Source: Siphlonurus alternatus | Taxonomy: Eukaryota > Arthropoda > Insecta > Ephemeroptera > Siphlonuridae | Reading direction: 5' to 3' | NCBI GenBank assembly: GCA_949825025.1 | Contig: OX463781.1 | Span: 36,101,537 to 36,165,536 of the forward strand | DNA: 64,000 nt | In this document: positions 1 through 13,887 of the stretch, one piece after another | Layout: every line of letters begins with the position of its first letter | Position numbering within the stretch: the stretch's first letter is position 1 | Translations under genes and position numbers: made by a program | The notes under the pieces: generated by a model | Told to the model about the DNA's origin: nothing | What the model saw: the letters and a program-made list of their open reading frames with translations, nothing else | Database searches by the model: none

Positions 1-473
1 TACAGTAATAAAATGATATTGGTAACAATTAACAATTAATATTGCAATAAAAAATTATTTCTTCTTTTGGATAGTTTTTGCACATACTATTAATTTTATT
101 AAACTATATATTACGTTAAGTATTCTTTCATGGTGAGAGTTTAGTTCACATATCACCCGATGATGGCGTGTATAATGTCTGGCGGACAATCCTAATTTAA
201 GTAAATCAACCACTTCATTAATTCATTATAATTAATCAGAGGAATTTTGGAAAGAATTTGTTATTTGTTTTGTTAAAAAATCACAATCAGAGCTTAAATT
301 TATTATTGACATTATATATTACTTTCATTTTTTTTTAATTAATACACAAATATAATCACTTAATCAGTTTAATTAAAAATATTAATTTGATAATATGGTT
401 TAAAATATAAAATATATTTATTAATAAAACGAACACAATATATATATATATATTTTTTTTTTACTTATATTTA

Positions 474-720
474 TGGGGCGGGAACCACAAACTATTGGAT
501 ATAAGCTTCCGCAGCTGTTGTAGATTTGACACAAATGCAGTAAGCCACGCCTACTGGGGCGGAGCGAAGAGATCATGGAATGGTACTGACTGGGAGGCTG
601 TGTGTGTGTGAGATCTTCTCGCGATGAAACGACGTGAGCAGCACGCCAGATCCGAGCAGTTGACCATCAGCCATCCCGCCTTCTTGCTTTTCACAGAGAA
701 GTAAGAAGGCAATAACCAGT
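474..720 (+). promoter_or_regulatory. GC-richer patch, possible promoter or first exon
   Basis: In very AT-rich surroundings this stretch carries GGGGCGGG and GGGGCGGAG boxes (about 475 and 558) and a short ATG frame at 624 (MKRREQHARSEQLTISHPAF, then LLFTEK) which ends over a donor-like GAA|GTAAGA at about 702. It could be the promoter and first exon of a plus-strand gene that includes the candidate exon at 3.5-3.8 kb. Nothing in the peptide is recognised. Confidence 0.25.
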
Positions 721-3360
721 TTTCTTATATATAAAGCTCTCTCTCTCTCTATCTATCATAGAAAAAAAAAAAAAAAAAGAAAAGAAAAGAGGACGAGAAA
801 AGAGGCGAAGAAATTGTCAATATATTTTCTATATCCTTCTTCCTTTTTTTATAAGGAAATAACGGTTTTCTTGAAGATTGCGTCGTCTCTCGCTTTAGGC
901 AATGCTTGAATGCAGTAAATCGCACTAGAGGGTTAGGGGAGGATTAAGTTGGATTTTTTTTTCTTCGTAGTATTGGAGGATAGAGCCAATCACGTCTAGT
1001 CCAGCACGCCTGGCTGGCCAAATTGTGTCGCGGGTCATCTTCCCGCATGACTGAACCTCCTCGTCATATCCTCGCGTCACGTCACAGCTGCTCAAGAAGA
1101 AGACCATTTGCACGTCTCAAACAACCATAACGCTCAAATGAACATAGATAACTTCATATTTGAACATATACATTGAAAAATAATATTACATGCATGGGTG
1201 TATATATAACAAAGTATGTAACTTAATAATATATTAATTTAATATTTAATTTCAAATAAATATCGCAGTATTTTTAAAATAATTAAAAAAAATTAATTTT
1301 ATGGCTTCTTTTGTTTTTTAAATTCACTGTCTTTCATTATTTTGTCATGCTTTTAATGTTATCTTCATCAATTGGTAGCCACTTTGTAATGGCATTGGCA
1401 TTCCTACTGGCGGAATATGAACCGGATACTCTCTAACATACACGAAAGACATCACTTTATATATAAATGTGCATGACGGCCCCTATATAAACCCTTCATT
1501 AATTAATATAACAACAAATTTCATAAAAAGTGCAGACATGTCGTACTATTTGCATACCTACAAGGCGTAGTCAGCAAGCCGGCAAATATAGTACGTTAAT
1601 TATTTTAGTGTAATTTAATACAAATTCAAAACATTATTTTAGATTAAAATATAAAATATGTCAATAATAATAAAATAAATAACTAATCAAATATGATTTT
1701 AAATGATCTTTTTATATTTAAAAAAATAGTGCATTTAAAAAATAAAAAGTTTTAGCATGATTCTTCATTTTTTTAACAGTTTTACAGAATCGTAACATTT
1801 TTTTCAATGAAGTAATAAAATTTTAATTGATGATTAAATTCTAAAACTAAGTTATCTTCAATTAAATTTTCGCCTAAAAAATATATTATTTGCAACAAAA
1901 ATTGTAAGAAAAATAATAATTTATTAATACAAATTAGATGTTGTATTTTATTCTAAACTTTTTTAATATAATAAAATAAAATTAATAAGAAAAAAAAAAT
2001 GAATAAAACTTAAGTCAGATGCTATTATTATAAATGGTATAGATAGCTACTTGTAACATCAACGTATTGAACACAAATAATAATATAAAAAAGTATGTGA
2101 TATATTTAGTAAAAAATTACGAAGAACTTAAATTTAAATTGATCGAGTGGAAAGCCACAAAATAAAGGAGCTCGAGAGAGGTGGGATGAGATGAGGGATG
2201 GAGCATTACTCAGCTCGAATGAAACTTCTTGAGACGTTGAGTTATGATGCTGCGCCGGCAAAGATGAATGGCTGGACCAGAAAAATAAAAGTAACGTCCA
2301 TCACAACCCAACGTTCAATGCGTACATTCGGCAAGTTACAATCAACGACAAAAATATCGATAATATTATTATTTTGGCAAATATATTGTTATAAAAAAAT
2401 ATGTATTTTTCACTCGAATAATTTTTGTAACCAAATAATTCACTCTAAAAAAGATGTTATTTATGGTATAATTTATATTATTTTACTATTTCCAGAATAA
2501 AAAGCAAACATGCTAAATCTTTTACTACTGACTGATCAATTTAGCTATGGACAATTTGATAAAATATACTAGGACATATATAATTTAATACCTACAATTT
2601 ATCACTATAGTTTATGTATATACTTCGTTCGAACAATACATATTATACACATGCTTCGATTCTTACAATTTAGCAACGTTTACAGATCCTATATATAGAT
2701 TTATTATCCAGACATTACTTGGTAAGTTTATTGTTTTTACTGTTGAGTTTTTTTAAATAAGAGAGCACTGATATAATTTTCAATTAAGTTCAGAAATGAT
2801 TTACATATTATTTATATTATATTATAACTATTTGTGGATAAAAAATTCTTTTATAAATTTTTTTTTATGTATTAACTTATTATATAACTTGAAAATATAA
2901 ATTGAATGAAAACATATTTTGAAAAGATTTTTCAAGATATGATATATGATTATATAACTTCGATACGATTCAACAAATAAACTTAATAAAATAAAGTAAT
3001 ATTAAAGAATAAAATATGTATATGAGATCTTTTTTATATATGTTGTTATTTGAATGGAGAAAAAAAAATGTAATTTATATAAAGAAAGGAAAAAAAAAAA
3101 AGGCAATCACAGTACTAAGAATAAAATATAAAAGTGAAAAGAAAAGAAATATACACCCAATTCATTTTCATATCTCTCAGGAACAATCGTAATTATTGAA
3201 GTGCAGGCAAATATGTATAATATAGCAAGATGAGAGGAAGGGGGGATACACTACAGTATAATATAGGATAACAAAACCATTCGTGCATGCTCGTTTTGTG
3301 AGGTTTTTAAATAAATGGGAAAGGGAGTATTTTTTTTATTTTTTTATCTAAAATATGAGA
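721..3360. other. AT-rich region without a recognised gene
   Basis: Mostly A/T runs. A GC-richer patch at about 985-1110 contains CGTCACGTCACAGCTG-like sequence, and a short plus frame at 2198-2500 begins MEHYSARMKLLETLSYDAAP but continues into AT-rich translation; neither is supported as a gene. Confidence 0.6.
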
Positions 3361-3382
3361 GAAGAGAGAGAGAGAGAGAGAG
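3361..3382. repeat. (GA)n microsatellite, short
   Basis: About 11 GA dinucleotides, followed by related purine-rich sequence. Confidence 0.9.
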
Positions 3383-3515
3383 TGGGAGAGAGAAAATAGC
3401 AACGATGGAAATTTAAAAAAGGAGAATAATATAAGATAATATATAGAAAAATATAACATAATATATAGATTTTTGATGTACTCTTTGTTTTCAAATTATT
3501 GACTTGACTGGCAGG

Positions 3516-3519
<4 letters not shown>

Positions 3520-3604
<85 letters not shown>
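3520..3604. repeat. (GA)n microsatellite
   Basis: About 42 uninterrupted GA repeats, directly before the candidate coding exon. Read in frame it gives an artificial Arg-Glu repeat. Confidence 0.98.
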
Positions 3605-3607
<3 letters not shown>

Positions 3608-3619
3608 GCGGTCACTCAG

Positions 3620-3810
3620 GCGGTATGGACCACAACATCATCAGTTGATGATCATGGCCAGACTCTGCCCCCGCACAGAAACGCTGCTTCTGCTGCCGCG
3701 TCTTTTCAGAGTGCCAAGTCTGTTGGAATTAACCCGGACTCTCTTGTACACCGCAACTCCACTCAGTATAATACGTCGATGGAAGGAGAACCACCAGCAA
3801 TACCTCAGAA
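3620..3810 (+). CDS. Candidate coding exon of an unrecognised plus-strand gene
   Basis: A GC-richer block whose frame reads AVWTTTSSVDDHGQTLPPHR, NAASAAASFQSAKSVGINPD, SLVHRNSTQYNTSMEGEPPA and IPQ. The composition (Ser, Ala, Pro, Asn, balanced codon use) looks coding and differs from the neighbouring AT-rich DNA; the two other forward frames are less protein-like. Possible acceptors are CACTCAG at 3619, which lacks a pyrimidine tract, or a better one, GACTGGCAG at 3514, which would place the GA microsatellite inside the exon in the same frame. A donor may be GTACAT at 3811. No domain is recognised; probably a disordered region of a neighbouring gene. Confidence 0.45.
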
Positions 3811-3839
3811 GTACATTATATATTTATATAAAATGAAAA

Positions 3840-6640
3840 ATCTTTTTTTTTTTTATTCAGATCTCTCAACTTAATGTACCATATTTTCTTTAATGAATGC
3901 TCAGTGTTTTTTTCTTCTTCTTCTTTAAAAAAAAAAAAAAAAATGTATCCCTTTTAAAAATATTAAAAACAGAAAAATACATTTTTTTTAGTTGCATATA
4001 AAGTGTCTTTATAAAAGAAATATTAATTATAGACAACATGGTGTGAGTTTTTGGAAGATAACACTCATATCATAGAAAAAATCTTTTATCATGTCAGAAG
4101 TGCATGCAAAAAGTTTTTAACTCGATCTGCAATCTGGGTGGCTTAACCATGATCTCTTAATACGGGATTAAATTTGCTTTAACCGTGACTGATTAAATTT
4201 AGCGCGGCTCCCCTATAACACTCTACGTTATACAGGCTAAACTTCGCACGAGTGTAACTTGGTTAAAATACATTATATTTTTCTCCGACTTTAAAATTCG
4301 TTTTTGAAAATTATTTTGGTTAAAATAATGAAAAATTACATCATATACCAGTATACCACCAATCTAAACCTTGCTGCTACAAATACAGAAATAATACACA
4401 ATTATCACAAACTCTGCAATAAACTTAATGCAAAAAAATATATATATATAAAAAAGAACTAAACTAAATGACAAGCTACAAGCAGAACGACGGTACCGCA
4501 CAAAACAGACTAAAAGCAAATGTTACGAATGAATGTTGTTAATCGTTTTATACCTGGAAATTCCTATTCAAAGACGTGGCTACGTTTGCTGCAAGTCCGA
4601 TCTACTGCGACATCATCGTCTCGCGATAATAACATAAGGTACTTAATATTTTTTTAATTTAAAATTTAATTTAATAGAAATTTGGAATGATTAAAAATAT
4701 CATTATAATAATTTATAAAAACTTTTGTTCTTAATTGAATTTAAATTATCAGGAAACTCTAGAGGTAATTTTAACCTCTTAGCAATAATAATGATAATAA
4801 CTGTTTATTGAGCAAAATGAAATACAATACAATATTATGTGCAACAGTATTGACCAGTTAAAATAAATAGCTCAAAGGGTGACAAAAAAAAAGGCATAAC
4901 CCATGCACAAAAGTGATCAGTCACCCAACATATATATTATATTATGATAACCTGACTGGGCAGGCCAGAGTTAGGCAATAATTTACAAGGTTGACTTGGT
5001 TATTATGACCAATCAAAATTTTACAGAAATCTTGATGGTAGGCAGACGGCAGAGTGGTCAGTTACATGATAAAGTTATTATACGTAGACGGTTGATTGAA
5101 ATATAAATATCCTTTTTATATAAAATTCTCGAATAAATAAACGTCAGCGTGCAATTTTAACGATCTTCATTACTGAGTGTATCTATGACTTTTCCTATCA
5201 CATATTTAAAAGACTGGTGCTAGAAAAAGCAGCTTAGAGTGCATTGTGAAAAAATTTCACTGCACGTTTTTTTTTTGTTTTTTTTTTTTTTATTGCGGCA
5301 AAAGACATAATTAATTATTATTTTTTTATAACATTATACTTAATTTCACCGGTCTTACTTTACTGACCGTTCCTGGTGTTCATATCATACATGCACCTAC
5401 CTCAATTAAATTAAATCAGCCACGTGCACGTGTTTTAATTGCCAACAATAAATTTGTCATTTTTTATATAATAAATTATTTTAATATACTAGAATTTATT
5501 TATAACTATAATATACATAACGAAAATTGTACCATAATGTCATAAAATATATAAATAAGATTTATCATATTATTATCAAGTAATTTCTATAACATTTGAT
5601 ATCATTATTTGTCCGATTTTAAATAACTCTAATATTTATATATATGCATGGACTATGTAAACTTTATATAAAATTTGAGTTATAATTTGACTTACCAGAT
5701 AAAATTACGCGTATGACTTACCCAGTACTAAAAAGTCACTACAAAAACTTGTTATCAATATTCCGTAATAAATTTCTAAAACATAAAATTTAATTTCATT
5801 CTGTGTTTGTTTAGTTGCTTTTATCGTGATTAGAGACCAAACAAGAGAGTCGTGTTTGGTGTCACAAGCAGGTTAGCAGTTCTCCTCACTTAAAAAGAGT
5901 GTGACTTTGCACACTTTGAAGGCATGCAGCAATAGAGGCCACAATTTTACGTCCTCAAGATATATCATATTCCAAATTATTATAAAATATAAACAATTTT
6001 TCACTGTCGATGTATATATATATAAAAAAAATCCTTTCACTTTTTCTAGCAAGTACAAAATTCAAAACTTTTTTTTTTTTTTTTACAATTTAAAATACAT
6101 TTTAATCTTGTTAAAATATTATAATACTGTACTTTAAAAAAAAGAACATCACTATTATACACTTAAATTAACACGAAAGTTTGTTATATACACTTGTAAT
6201 ATATCCATAAAGAAATTAATGTATAAATTATTAAAATTAAATAATTTCGTTTCACAATTTTTAAAAAAAAGTAGGTCCTTCATGTATCTATTCTACGACC
6301 CAACTGAGGTTCTTTGGTGGTCTCAAACCTTTATATATATGGTACCCAGACCCCTTCTATAACAGTTTGCTCTGATGCTTGCTTATACTATATATATATA
6401 GAGAGAGAGAGAGAGAGTTGCCACCAAATTTTGTGGCCCACTTAACTGAAAACTTACGCTTACATAAGCAAGAGAGACCATCTAGAAAGCTTACTATAGC
6501 TTATATAATACAGTGAGTAAGCATGCAAACCTAATGATAGCAAGCAAGAAAATGCAAAATTATATACGTTTAAGTTAGCAAACCGTGAAAACCGGTATAT
6601 ATATTAAGCTTCTATATAATATAGTAATATACATGAAGCA
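3840..6640. other. AT-rich region, no gene seen
   Basis: A/T homopolymers and short frames only. Around 4780-4900 a sequence with (AAT)n followed by a TTTATTGAGC-like stretch resembles the 3' tail of a minus-strand LINE, but no coding part is present. Confidence 0.6.
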
Positions 6641-6642
6641 TA

Positions 6643-6645
<3 letters not shown>

Positions 6646-6724
<79 letters not shown>
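6646..6724. repeat. (AT)n microsatellite
   Basis: About 39 AT repeats; the tyrosine-isoleucine frame through it is an artefact. Confidence 0.97.
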
Positions 6725-6727
<3 letters not shown>

Positions 6728-6839
6728 CATGTTATCCATGTTACATCATCGTGTCTGTAGCTTCTGGTTTGTTGGTCTGACTCATACGATCCAACGAGCT
6801 GCTAATACAATCCATGTACCCGTGTAATGGTCATGGATC

Positions 6840-9800
6840 ACTTCATGCTTTCCTTCCGAGCTTTACGTATATATTATATGTCGTAGTTGTAGTGTATGTG
6901 TGGTTGTGGTTAGGGGGGAAAGATGAAATCGATTTGAAAAATCCTCTTCAAGAAAAATAAGAGGAAAGTATATTATAAAGAAGTAAGAAAAAAAAGCAGC
7001 TGCATGAGTGTTCTTTAAAATTCAATGAAAGGAAAAAAAAGTGAAGAGATTATTATCATAATTTCATATTTTTCCTATATAATAATATTTTCATGCAGTC
7101 TATGTGTATTAAAAATGTATAATGCTACAGTTTTGAATTTATTATACTGTTATTAGATATTAATGTGTAATTGAATGTACAAAATAAATTTTAATTATTT
7201 TATTATTTTTATTTTATTTTTATTTTGATAATTATTTAATTTTTTGCCTCACACAAAATTTTTAGACAATTTTTATACTTAAAAGTGTGAAAAGTACTGG
7301 AATTTAGGTTCAATTAGCCCATTTAATGTACTGAATCATATAAAAGTCCTTACATTAAGATGAAAATTAAAGTTCTGAAAACCCATTCAATATCTTAATA
7401 TTTAACAGCGTTGATAAGGCAACATAATATATCTGAGATTCAAGACAAATGGAAAGTTTACCAATAATCTGAATGTGAATTTTTATACATTTTCTGATGT
7501 ATTCTGCTTTAAGTGAGCTCTGCACGGCACTCTTAATTTTCACCTCATACTAAGGATTTTTAGGATTCAGTAACTTATTGCTCAATTGAACCTTATTTCC
7601 AGTATTTTTTGCACTTTTTGGTACAAATTTTTTAATGAATTAAACTGAGTCAATTTAAGTTAAAAAAGTGTCCTTATATTAAGTATCCAAAAGTGTAATA
7701 TGTATAATTAGTGCTGAGATAGCACATTTCGTTCTGTCTTAGTTTTTATAACTGATTCCGTACGAGGATTGACCATAGAAAAATAATTTATTGAGTTATA
7801 ACAAAATAGCTTTGTTATTGCAATAATTTTTCATAATACCCAGCTAACAAAATTTTTCTTCTTTAGAAAAACAAACAACATAGCTGCATTAATAACATGA
7901 ATTTTCATGTAAGTATATAATTTTGTTATAAATCGTTAATGCATTAAATAAGACTTGTAATCATGATATAAACGATGTATATATGTATTATATATAACAG
8001 ATAAAATAGTTGTTCATATTATAATTAGATGCGGTAAACCATGATGATTATAATAATTTTTACCTGTCCCTTGAGATAGATAAAAAAAAAATTAGGTTGA
8101 GGGAGAAGCGAGAAAAGAGAGAATATAATGAAAGGGGAGTAAAAATAAGGGATGAGGATGAATTTATAATAATAAAAAAGGGGTGTATTTTAGTGGTAAG
8201 ATATATAATATATATATATAAAGAGGGGGGATATTTTCAATAGACGTTGAACCACGAAATTGAACCCTAGGGGGAGGGTAAAAGTACAGATACAATACAA
8301 ATGAGAGAGATATTAAAAAAAAAAGCAGTACAGCGATGTATAAACGGTCGAGTCTCTCGTTTCATTGCCCACATCGTTATATAGATGTGTTTCAATCAGG
8401 GGAGGAGCAAGCACACACCTCCTGAGGCATCCTATGAACGCTTTCTCTAATGTCATATCAAATACATTAGTTAGAATATAACCTTATAAACTAAACTAGG
8501 AAAATGGCCGGGTAGTTTCCAAAATAATAGCATACATGATATTTCTTATATATATAAGAGATTTAAAAAAAAAAATTATGTGACTGCTCATATTGTGCTT
8601 GGGTATTGACTTTTAAGACACACATTGAGCATTTTTTTTGTTATTTACTTCATTTATAAAATTAATTTTTTTCAATTTTAGTTATAAAATAATATTGTAT
8701 TATATATATTGTTGTTTACTCAATAAATATTGCTGATTATAAATTATCGATATACTAATAATCTAATAATATATATTTTAAAATAATATTTTAATAATTT
8801 CATTTATTTGTTTATTGAATCCAATACAGTATACAGAATTTATAGCACTTTTTTTTTTTTTTTTTTTTTAAAGATTGGATGCATAATATATTTTATCTCC
8901 AGCCTATAACATTAAACAAATTTCACAGATATGACTTATAAACATTGTTTCTTTGTTAAATCTTATTTTTTTATTATTTTGGTAATATTAGCAATTAATT
9001 TAAGTAAAAGAGAAAAAAATGGAACTTTACTTGAATAGTGACTATTAATTTATTAAATTAAAATACGACTGTACTTATAACTGGTACCAATAACTGGTAC
9101 TAAATTGGTGTCAGCTTAATGTAGAAGGGCCCACACTGGACATTCAATTCAACTTCGTACAGAAAATAAGGAGTAATATCCAACGGTATATCAAAGTTTA
9201 TGTGAAAAAAAAATATATATACAAATATATTTAAAAAGAGATTTTACCTTGACGGTAGGTAAATAGTTTTACACATTGATGATGAAATTCAAGTTAAAAA
9301 AGGCTTTATTCAGAGAAAACAAATCAAATCAACAAAAGTTTTAATTTGGATACAATTCAGACCATTTTATCTTATCAGCCATAAAAAATTAAAAATTGCT
9401 TTTTCCCATTATAATAGAAAAAAAAATAGGAAAAGATAGTTACTGAGAAAAAAATATAATTAATATAATCATATTTTTACTGTAAATTTTACTTATTAGT
9501 GACACATACTTTATTAAAAGGGATTACTGTGAGAGCGGATTAAATCGTAACTTTCACCCCTTGTGGGTATGCAACTTTTTAAACATGCACGCATAAAAGT
9601 AGAAATTTTAAGAGTGGAGATTAACATGTCTGCAAATCTTACAATCACAAATTTACTCACAAATGATAAATATAAATGTTAATGAAAACTGTTTATCAAT
9701 ATCATGAATTCAAATCCTGGTGCAGAAATTTTTAGTACTTATGCTGAAAACTGGGTCTACTGAATAGTAGAAATTGATGGCATGCTATCAGTACCTACCA

Positions 9801-9950
9801 TCTTGACTTTGGTTTCCTCAGTTATATCGGTCAACTGCTGCATGGGGTGAATAACTTGCGTGAGCATGGATGGAAGTTTTCTTTCACCTCTCTTTTACTC
9901 TCTCTTCGGTATAATTAGGTGTATAAAAGTCACCTTGCATCGCCTTAAGG
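6840..9950. other. AT-rich region, no gene seen
   Basis: Long homopolymer and short AT tracts; no open frame with protein-like composition on either strand and no repeat family matched elsewhere in the window. Confidence 0.6.
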
Positions 9951-9963
9951 GCTATGAATTTTC

Positions 9964-10025
9964 TGATTGGCTGACGTTATGTTTAAGTTAAGAGTGGCGT
10001 AACGTCAGCCAATCAGAACTTAATT
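9964..10025. repeat. Short foldback repeat
   Basis: Arms TTCTGATTGGCTGACGTTA and TAACGTCAGCCAATCAGAA are inverted with about 24 bp between them. ATTGG/CCAAT is a CCAAT-box-like core, but the symmetry suggests a small foldback element or hairpin. Confidence 0.75.
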
Positions 10026-10029
10026 TTGA

Positions 10030-12600
10030 CACAGACTATAATCACCACCAAAACCTCCTTTATAATCTGTTTATCAACAGATTAATAAGACTAGGCTATC
10101 GATATTATATAGTATAATACGTTTTATTGAAAACTACATACGTGCAGCTTTCAAATTAATTGCTGTTAAAATTAGCAGAGTAGGCATTATATATATATAT
10201 AGGTTTGGTTAATTCAGTAATAGGATAATAACATATTCACTTATATTAATTATTATTGTTTTTAAATGTTAAAATTAAAAAAAACAAACTTAGTAAATTT
10301 GTATAATGTTAAAATTTTTTTATTAAAAAATAGTTTGAAAATAAAATTATATTTTAAAATGTACGTAAACACCTATAACTATATAAATAATGAAATATAT
10401 ACTACACATATCTACATGTAGTAAAATTTACATAAATTCAATGTAATCAAGTACCATAAATAAATATTATTGTAGATACAACATAAATATATAGCCATTT
10501 ACATACATACTAATATATGTAGCAATAAGCAAACATAATGAACAAACATTATGACAGAAACATGAGTGTAACTATTTGTCATTGTATTTGCATACATTCA
10601 TACACTTCATTTCATTACAAATGTTATTCTTTCTAATTTGCTTGAGCTACAGCTTGAAAATATAAATAAAAATACAGATTATTAATTTTGAAAAATACAA
10701 AAATATCACCAAGTTGATCCATTTAAAAAAAAAAATCCCATATAATGTTTAAATATGACTTTAGGGGTAACATTTGCAATAGTCAGAAGTGTATATATCG
10801 ACTGATGAGTGAAGGGTACAGTGGCCATGCACGTGGCCATGACACGTGGATTTAGTAAGGGAGGGAGGCACATGAAGGATGGCGTTGGTACCAACAAAAT
10901 AATGAATCCTGATTCAGTGAGGTGCACGTAACGACAAGACAAATCTAATAACGGCGTTCGTTGCCTGCATTTGACGCCACCAATGTGAGTACTATAGAAA
11001 GAAAGGATATTATACTGCTGCTGCTGCTGCATGTTATAATAATGGTCGTGAAAATACACTTCAATGATCACTGTTACTCTAATATGTTCCATGTAACAAG
11101 TGTTGCAAATTGTTGTATGTGTTTAAGTGTACATTCAAGTGTAAAATATACTCGTATAATGTAATGAGATTACGTATTATTTTCATTATAAAATAATAAA
11201 TTGTTATAAAAAATATTTTTATGTAACTTCTAATAAAAATTTTCTTCTTATTAAAATGAAATAAAAAGAAAGAGAAATAATTAATAATTTTTAATATAGT
11301 TTTATAATTGAATGCATCTATTATACATTATATATTTACTGACTTTTTGTTTTACATTTAATAAAAATGTTTGAAATAATGAAAATTATACAATTAGTAA
11401 TATAATATATATTACATAAAACAAGCATTATAATTAACATTTGTGAAATCATGTGTAAATACAATATAGTAAATTTTTCAAAAGTTATATACAATACCCA
11501 CATGTGTGTGGTACTTGATCTGTAAGTGTTACAAGCGAGTTTCATGCAATTTACCCAAAGAGGTATGTACTATATAGAGGGTGAAAATATATATTGAGGC
11601 AGTGGCAGGGTGCTATAATATATTATGTGTGCAGTCAACTCATGATTGTTTGGCGACTATTCAATATATAAAAGAGGGAGTCAGACTGGCCAAGTATATT
11701 GTACACAACAGTCACCATAATGATTGCTGCCAATTTGTTACACTTCCAAGTAGTTATAAGTACCCACTTTATACACATAACATTCAAATATTGTTATTAA
11801 CTTTTATATCAAATAAAACAAGAGTCGACATCAACACATAAATGAATTTATTCAAGTGTACATTTTAAATACATGACTCATACTTTGTTAAAAAAATATT
11901 TTTTTTGAAGTGTACATAAGAAATACAATATTTCATAACACAATAAAAAAGTGTTAATTTACATGCAGTGCAACATTCAATCTAGTATTTTAATCTAGCT
12001 ACAGGGTGTGCTATTTTATACTGATGATGTTTGCTAGAGTCCCTCAAGTGGAAGATCATGCAGAAAGGGAACTAATTCGATTTGTATGTAAATTTTAGAT
12101 TGTGATGAAAAGCATTTTCTCTCTTCAAATCTTTGCTTCCATATTGTATGTTATGTCATCACCCTCATATTTATAGATGTATTATTTATCATCATAATAT
12201 ATTTTACTGTATGAAAACAAGATTGACGTATACTTGTAAAAACAAAAATAAAGACATGATGTTTTAGACAATGCTTTTAAGATATTTTGTTTAAGAATAA
12301 TTAATAAATGTAAAATAATAATTATATTGCTGCTGATAATAATCATGCAGTTATTTGTTAATTGAAGAAATAAATTGTTGTTTTCAATTCTCTTTTTCTG
12401 TAGTGTTCTCGATTCCTTGTTCAACTTTGTCCGAGCTTTCATTGTCTTAGCAAAGTATAAGTATAAAACACCAATACAATATTAAAAACTATTTAAAGAA
12501 GAAATTTAAAATTCTGAGGTAAGCAAAGTTTTTAAATTTAAAACTGAATATTCTGTTTACATTGTAATTTTTATTTTCATTTAAAATAATTTATAATAGA
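10030..12600. other. AT-rich region, no gene seen
   Basis: Overlapping short frames at 10706-11164 and 11336-11841 lack protein-like composition. A CACGTGG-rich GC patch at about 10800-10980 is unexplained. Confidence 0.5.
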
Positions 12601-12603
12601 GAT

Positions 12604-12890
12604 AGCTTCAAGTCAACTGATTTTTCGGTGATCCCACCCGCTATACCAAACCTATGTAAAAAAAAAAAAAACGTGAATTCGTTTTTTCACCAAGAATAAG
12701 ATTTTTCAGGGATAATTCCTTTACGGAACTTTGGTACAAACTGAAAAATAAAGTAGATAATTCAAGATTTAGATTTTTTACTTGATTTATAACCGATAAA
12801 AGTTAATAAAACACTTTGCTTTATTTTTAAGTGCAAGATGGACCTTAGCGACAAACAGTTGCGCAGCGAAAGCGCATCACTTGAAGCCTC
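12604..12890. repeat. Foldback family C, copy 1
   Basis: About 290 bp, near-identical to 60912-61199. Left end AGCTTCAAGTCAACTGATTT, right end GCATCACTTGAAGCCTC, so the termini are inverted (AGGCTTCAAGT). An (AT)n run starts directly at the right end. No coding capacity; a MITE. Confidence 0.85.
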
Positions 12891-12891
12891 C

Positions 12892-12929
<38 letters not shown>
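12892..12929. repeat. (AT)n microsatellite
   Basis: About 17 AT repeats flush with the right end of the family C repeat. Confidence 0.95.
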
Positions 12930-12932
<3 letters not shown>

Positions 12933-13887
12933 TTATTATTTTTTGCAGAATTCTGAACTATTCCACCGTCATGGTGACCTGTTTGCACTCATACCCTGTA
13001 AAATAGACTGATTGCGTTGCTCATTCAAGCAGCACCTTATAATAAAACATTATTATACTCATGCAAGTATATAAATACTTTATATATATACTATATATCA
13101 TAGATAGGTTATTAAATAATCTATACCATTTGAATCTGAACATTAAAGGTGTTTTAGTCAAGTGGCAATCAAATTCAAATTTAGCACAAATGCAACGACG
13201 ACGATGAGGAATTAATTGTTATATTAAAGTTATATAAGGGTGATGTTACCAAGGTATTTAACACAAAAGGGGATGATGGAAGATTGCAGTGATGTAAAAA
13301 AAGGGAGAGTGTTTCCTAGCAACGTCCAGTCAAACGTGTGATTCCGTGTGCGCTTTTTCCCGCGCACTCCCCCATGACTCTCAGAAACGTGGGATAAGTA
13401 ACAAAGAAGCACGAGACTTTGACACAACGTGGAGGACGTACACAGCTGCAAGGAGGCTGCAGAAAATTCCCAGCCCACAGATATTGTTGTTGCATCGATA
13501 TCAAATAAAAGTTAATCCAACTGAGAACTTAATTTCTCTCTTTCTCTCTCCACGGTGCATATATGATATATGATATATATATAACAACAAGTTTTGTAAC
13601 AATCAATTAATGTATCACATATCTATGCAATGATTGAATGACAGTATACTACTATACTGATGTAACTATTATATAATAAATAATAATGCAATGAAAATAA
13701 AATGAATAATTATATAACTAATTAAGCCGTGGAGTTTATAATATATAATATCTACAGAATTCAAAATATTTATGCAATGGAAAATTCTCTCACGACCTTA
13801 AAATTTTAAGTTACTAGCACTATCTTCATTATGGTTGATATTTGAACAATGTTCATTTTTGAAATTAAATGTTGGTTTACATTGCAG
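12930..13887. other. Region without a recognised gene
   Basis: A GC-richer patch at 13310-13470 gives short frames on both strands, none recognised. The rest is AT-rich. Confidence 0.5.

Noticed and set aside
3504..3836. Arg-Glu repeat protein
   Set aside because: The frame through the GA repeat that ends QHHQLMIMARLC is out of register with the more protein-like frame, and the repeat part is a microsatellite.
6585..6827. Open frame of Tyr-Ile repeats
   Set aside because: It is a translation of the (AT)n microsatellite; likewise the frames at 15948-16187, 47741-48196 and 56625-56819.
9700..9790. SINE with a B-box-like TTCAAATCC
   Set aside because: Too short a match in AT-rich sequence, no tail or second copy.
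10706..11164. Overlapping frames on both strands near 10.7-11.2 kb
   Set aside because: No splice sites, no recognised motif, and composition as expected by chance.
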